Source: Bacillota bacterium
GTDB taxonomy: Bacteria; Bacillota; Clostridia; Oscillospirales; CAG-382
NCBI GenBank assembly: GCA_029550965.1
Contig: JAKPGJ010000027.1
Location: 62,001-126,000, forward strand
Reading direction: 5' to 3'
Length of the DNA stretch: 64,000 nt
Shown here: positions 61,645 to 64,000 of the stretch, piece after piece
Position numbering within the stretch: position 1 is the first letter of the stretch
Layout of the letters: every line of letters begins with the position of its first letter
Notes under the pieces: generated by a model
Databases searched by the model: none
What the model saw: only the letters and a program-made list of their open reading frames with translations
What the model was told of the DNA's origin: nothing
Program-made: the position numbers and the translations under genes

Positions 61645-62235
61645 ATGATAAAAATATATCTCTCGCCGAGCAATCAGCCCTATAATCTTTACTGCGTCGG
61701 CGACACCAACGAAAAAGCGCAGATGGAAGCGCTCGCGCAGAAAATCAAGGACATTCTGGACGCCGAGTACGAATGCGAAACGGTGATGGCGACCCTCTCG
61801 ATGGGCATCCGGTTCGACGAACGCCCCAAAGAAGCCAAAGACAAAGGCTGCGACATCTACCTTGCCATCCACTCCAACGCGCGCAGCGAAGGCTGTACGG
61901 AAACGGTTGCCGGCGCGGTCTGCTTCTACCACCCGAAACAGCCGCTCGGCAGAGCGCTTGCGGCGAACATATCCAAAGAACTAAACGCCATCTGCCCGGT
62001 CAAATCCACGCTGAAAAACTCCGTGGAAAGCGGCATGAACGCGTTCGGCGGGCAGGGCTACGGGGAAATCCGCAGTCCGTATCTGCACGGCGGGATGACG
62101 CCGGTTCTTGCAGAAACCAACTTCCACGACAACCCCGAAACCGCGCAGTGGATGATTAACCGCAAAGACGAAATTGCCCGGGCGTACGTTCGAGCGCTGG
62201 TAAACACACTGAACATTCCGAAAAAGGCTAAATAA
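61645..62235 (+). CDS. N-acetylmuramoyl-L-alanine amidase (Amidase_3 fold)
   Basis: The 196-residue protein starts IKIYLSPSNQPYN and has NEKAQMEALAQKI near residue 22, IYLAIHSNARS near 71 with a zinc-ligand His, and VLAETNFHDNPETAQWM near 152 with the catalytic Glu. The first His of the usual GHGG motif is replaced by this group's SPSNQ sequence, a variant seen in clostridial and phage amidases. There is no signal peptide, so release would need lysis, a mother-cell role or a holin. AAAGGAG lies 8 nt before the ATG. It marks the start of the atypical right end of the window. Confidence 0.85.
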   Translation: MIKIYLSPSNQPYNLYCVGDTNEKAQMEALAQKIKDILDAEYECETVMATLSMGIRFDERPKEAKDKGCDIYLAIHSNARSEGCTETVAGAVCFYHPKQPLGRALAANISKELNAICPVKSTLKNSVESGMNAFGGQGYGEIRSPYLHGGMTPVLAETNFHDNPETAQWMINRKDEIARAYVRALVNTLNIPKKAK

Positions 62236-62493
62236 ACAGCACGTTGTGAATCACCGGAACGACGGACTCTTTCCAAATAAAAGCTGCCTGTTCGACCAAA
62301 GCGCCTGCCGGGACCGGGATTTCGTTGTAGTGTTGATCAAGTTTTCCGATTACAACCTCTTTGCCGCCGACGGTAACGGCGACGTCTGCTCCGCACAAGG
62401 ACGACTGCATGACGATAATCTTTTTAAACCGCAGTCAGTCAGTTCTCTTTGCGTTAATCCTTTTTGCTTCCTTAGTTCTGATAATGTTATCAA
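62228..62493 (-). pseudogene. Broken HTH (XRE/Cro-like) gene fragment
   Basis: After GGAGG, a TTG start at 62493 gives MITLSELRKQKGLTQRELT, the first two helices of an XRE-type HTH. After a triple ACTG repeat (about 62431-62441) the frame loses homology and stops at 62350. Another frame, open from an ATG at 62410 (MQSSLCGADVAVTVGGKEV) to 62228, has no ribosome binding site and overlaps the amidase end by 8 bp. I read this as a Cro-like gene joined to an unrelated tail by deletion, facing the repressor at 62646. Confidence 0.5.
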
Positions 62494-62539
62494 TTTAAGA
62501 CCTCCTTCCTTTTGAAATTTATTGTTTGATATTATACTA

Positions 62540-62621
62540 TCACTTATCGTGAGCGATTGCAATAGTTTTTTAAAATTTTTTCACTTATAGTGAGCCATAT
62601 TGTATTTCTCACAATGCGTGA
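62540..62621. promoter_or_regulatory. Three TCAC-N5-GTGA operators between divergent HTH genes
   Basis: TCACTTATCGTGA (62540-62552), TCACTTATAGTGA (62581-62593) and TCACAATGCGTGA (62609-62621) are 13-bp palindromes with identical half-sites. The first lies beside a minus-strand TATAAT (62536-62531), and the third lies between the -35 and -10 of the repressor promoter. This is the layout of a phage-like switch bound by the XRE protein. Confidence 0.85.
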
Positions 62622-62627
62622 TAAAAT
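62600..62627 (+). promoter_or_regulatory. Promoter of the XRE repressor gene
   Basis: TTGTAT, 16 nt, TAAAAT. The third operator fills the spacer, so the repressor should shut off its own transcription. Confidence 0.65.
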
Positions 62628-62645
62628 AAATGTGAGGTGTGTATA

Positions 62646-63032
62646 ATGTTTCCAAAAAGATTGAAAGAGTTGCGAGGTGAAAAAGGTTTATCACAAAGAG
62701 AATTAGCCAAACTTCTCAACATATCATCTAGCACAATAGCAATGTACGAAACCGGCCAAAGAGATCCCGATACTGAAACCTTGCAACGTCTCTCGGAGTT
62801 TTTTGGATGCAGCGTGGACTACCTCCTTGGCCGCACCGACATCCGCAACCCTGCCGACGAAATAGCCAATGCAGTCAAGGACGATCCGGAGCTTGCGGAC
62901 TTCTGGAATTTGCTACGGCAAAGGGAGGACCTGAAACTGCTGTTCAAGCAGACAAAAAAGCTGGAGCCAAGGGAGATACAGCAGATAATACGGATTATCA
63001 AGGCGATTGAGGATGATGAAGCAAACGAATAA
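62646..63032 (+). CDS. XRE-family transcriptional repressor (phage/ICE type)
   Basis: The 128-residue protein has an N-terminal HTH (KRLKELRGEKGLSQRELAKL, then SSSTIAMYETGQRDPDTETL) up to about residue 65 with VDYLLGRTD after it, and a helical C-terminal part (about 70-128) for dimerisation. It lacks the LexA-like Ser-Lys protease part, so derepression should depend on the ImmA-like protease encoded next. The ATG at 62646 follows GAGG at 8 nt. It faces the operators at 62540-62621. Confidence 0.92.
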   Translation: MFPKRLKELRGEKGLSQRELAKLLNISSSTIAMYETGQRDPDTETLQRLSEFFGCSVDYLLGRTDIRNPADEIANAVKDDPELADFWNLLRQREDLKLLFKQTKKLEPREIQQIIRIIKAIEDDEANE

Positions 63033-63055
63033 CTTGATAGAGGGAGGCTTATGGT

Positions 63056-63397
63056 ATGCCAATAGATTTATTGGACAAGCCTCTATTGAAAGGCTTAATA
63101 AAAGGTGATATCCCGTTTCACGAATTAATGTACGCTTATGGAATACGGGTAATAATTGCAAATATAAGTAGCAAAATTTACGGCTTTACATATGTCAGCA
63201 GTAAAAACAACTTCTACATAATCCTCAATGGCAACATCTCATATGAAACGCAATGCAAAGTACTAATCCACGAATTGGCGCATATTCTCAACGATATACC
63301 AAAGCAAAGCTATTATATTGGCCTTGATATGCAGTATGAATATATCGAAAAAGAGGCTGATAAAGTAGCTGAAAGCTTTATAAAATATATAGTTTAG
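63056..63397 (+). CDS. ImmA/IrrE-family metallopeptidase
   Basis: The 113-residue protein has the zinc motif LIHELAHILND (HExxH) near residue 71 and a downstream EKEADKVAESF near 97 that supplies the third ligand. In ICEBs1 and related elements such a protease cleaves the ImmR-type repressor encoded beside it, turning on excision. Here it follows an XRE gene by 23 bp, the same order. It is AT-rich like its neighbours. GGAGG lies 9 nt before the ATG. Confidence 0.9.
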   Translation: MPIDLLDKPLLKGLIKGDIPFHELMYAYGIRVIIANISSKIYGFTYVSSKNNFYIILNGNISYETQCKVLIHELAHILNDIPKQSYYIGLDMQYEYIEKEADKVAESFIKYIV

Positions 63398-63415
63398 TGT
63401 TATGGAGGGGTTGTC

Positions 63416-64000
63416 ATGAAATTTTACCAAAAGAATTGGTTTATTTGGCTTATGCTTATTTTCATTGCTCCGGTTGGTATAGTTCTATTGTGGACTCAGA
63501 AAAAATACAATCCTACTAATCGTGTTATATTATCGGTCATATTTTTGGTATTTTTCATTTTGGTTGTACCAAAGTCAAATGAAGACAATAAAAATTCAGA
63601 ACATGTTGCCATAGAGAATGAAAACAATCCTTCGCAAATTGTTCTTGAAGCTACTCAAGAAGAACATAGCACTGCAGACAATACAAGTAAGAGTGAAGAT
63701 ATATCAAGAGACGATGAAAATATTGATGATAATCAGTTGTATAATAATCTTGAAAAGATCGAATTAACTTATGAACTTCAAGATATATTAGATAAAAAGC
63801 AGAAGGTAGTAATTTGGATTACGAACAATTCTGATAAAATACTCTCTGGAAATCTGCGAATAGACATAAAAAGCCGTGAGAATCATATCTTGGCTATTGA
63901 CAGCTTTCTCATTGATGATTTGAAGCCAGGTCAAAAAAAATATGCAATTATGATGGCAGATACTACTTACCCTGTAGATAATATTGCATATTCATGGTCG
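63416..64000 (+). CDS. Membrane protein with two N-terminal helices and outer domain, 3' end beyond window
   Basis: The ATG at 63416 (GGAGGGG 7 nt upstream) opens a frame of at least 195 codons that continues past the window. It begins MKFYQKNWFIWLMLIFIAPV with a second hydrophobic stretch (VILSVIFLVFFILVVP) near residue 40, a long acidic Asn/Glu/Ser-rich linker (about 58-110), and a beta-rich domain (KKQKVVIWITNNSDKIL and later LRIDIKSREN) resembling the FxLYD/DUF4352 type of extracellular fold. No function is known. It probably belongs to the same element as the repressor and protease. Confidence 0.75.
   Translation, partial: MKFYQKNWFIWLMLIFIAPVGIVLLWTQKKYNPTNRVILSVIFLVFFILVVPKSNEDNKNSEHVAIENENNPSQIVLEATQEEHSTADNTSKSEDISRDDENIDDNQLYNNLEKIELTYELQDILDKKQKVVIWITNNSDKILSGNLRIDIKSRENHILAIDSFLIDDLKPGQKKYAIMMADTTYPVDNIAYSWS

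Overview
This 64 kb window looks like chromosome of a spore-forming, anaerobic Firmicute of class Clostridia, probably near the Oscillospirales/Ruminococcaceae. This is an inference from gene content: spoIVA, a YlmC/YmxH-type sporulation gene, a SigH-like sigma factor, mraZ-rsmH, a T-box leader, formate-THF ligase (fhs), a dockerin-bearing secreted protein, and many TTGACA/TATAAT promoters with AAGGAGG-type ribosome binding sites. Most of it is ordinary core genome of middling GC. The last ~1.8 kb is AT-rich and phage- or ICE-like.

Layout. 1-4.8 kb (minus strand): start of the division/cell-wall cluster (rsmH, mraZ with three operator boxes), a zinc-ribbon protein, a SigH-like factor, a sugar kinase and an AAC(3)-like acetyltransferase. 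5-7.9 kb: a glycogen-synthase homologue without its usual catalytic motifs, a tiny membrane protein and a frameshifted lipoprotein gene. 8-10.8 kb: rpsO with a structured leader, then pnp behind a 91-nt hairpin. 12.4-16.7 kb: deoB-pdp-fhs (nucleoside salvage and one-carbon metabolism). 16.9-20.2 kb: tsaE-tsaB, rpiB, an ACT-domain protein and a PFL/UPF0210 protein. 20.3-26.5 kb: a DUF5131 protein, crcB, a MATE pump, a secreted transglutaminase-dockerin protein and guaB. 26.6-31.8 kb: a CtpE-like P-type ATPase with YihY, then an asparagine-type T-box riboswitch driving asnB.

31.8-39 kb (minus): AI-2E family and PAP2 membrane proteins, then an operon of acyl-CoA ligase, SGNH hydrolase and DUF4855 surface protein. 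39-43.2 kb (plus): nnrD, a lipoprotein, alr and two small membrane proteins. 43.2-48.4 kb: a Cys-rich small protein, a radical SAM enzyme, pfkA, spoIVA and a YmxH-type protein. 48.5-57.7 kb: a DUF4434 lipoprotein and a six-gene surface-glycan operon (aminotransferase, phosphoglycosyltransferase, acetyltransferase, two GT4 enzymes, and a polymerase fused to a second domain). 58-60.2 kb: an ECF sigma factor with a membrane-anchored probable partner. 60.3-60.7 kb: tRNA-Pro(GGG) followed by two 161-bp hairpin-rich tandem repeats that each carry the tRNA 3' end. 60.8-62.2 kb: tcdA and a cell-wall amidase. 62.2-64 kb: edge of an integrated element: a broken HTH gene facing an XRE repressor across three TCAC-N5-GTGA operators, then an ImmA-like protease and a membrane protein cut by the window end.

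I found no CRISPR array, rRNA or intact transposase. The least explained items are the repeats beside tRNA-Pro, heptanucleotide (GTAAGAG) arrays placed directly before ribosome binding sites at two loci, the pnp leader hairpin, the polymerase fusion, the degenerate GlgA homologue, and the radical SAM/Cys-rich pair next to spoIVA. All calls come from reading the sequence; no database search was run.
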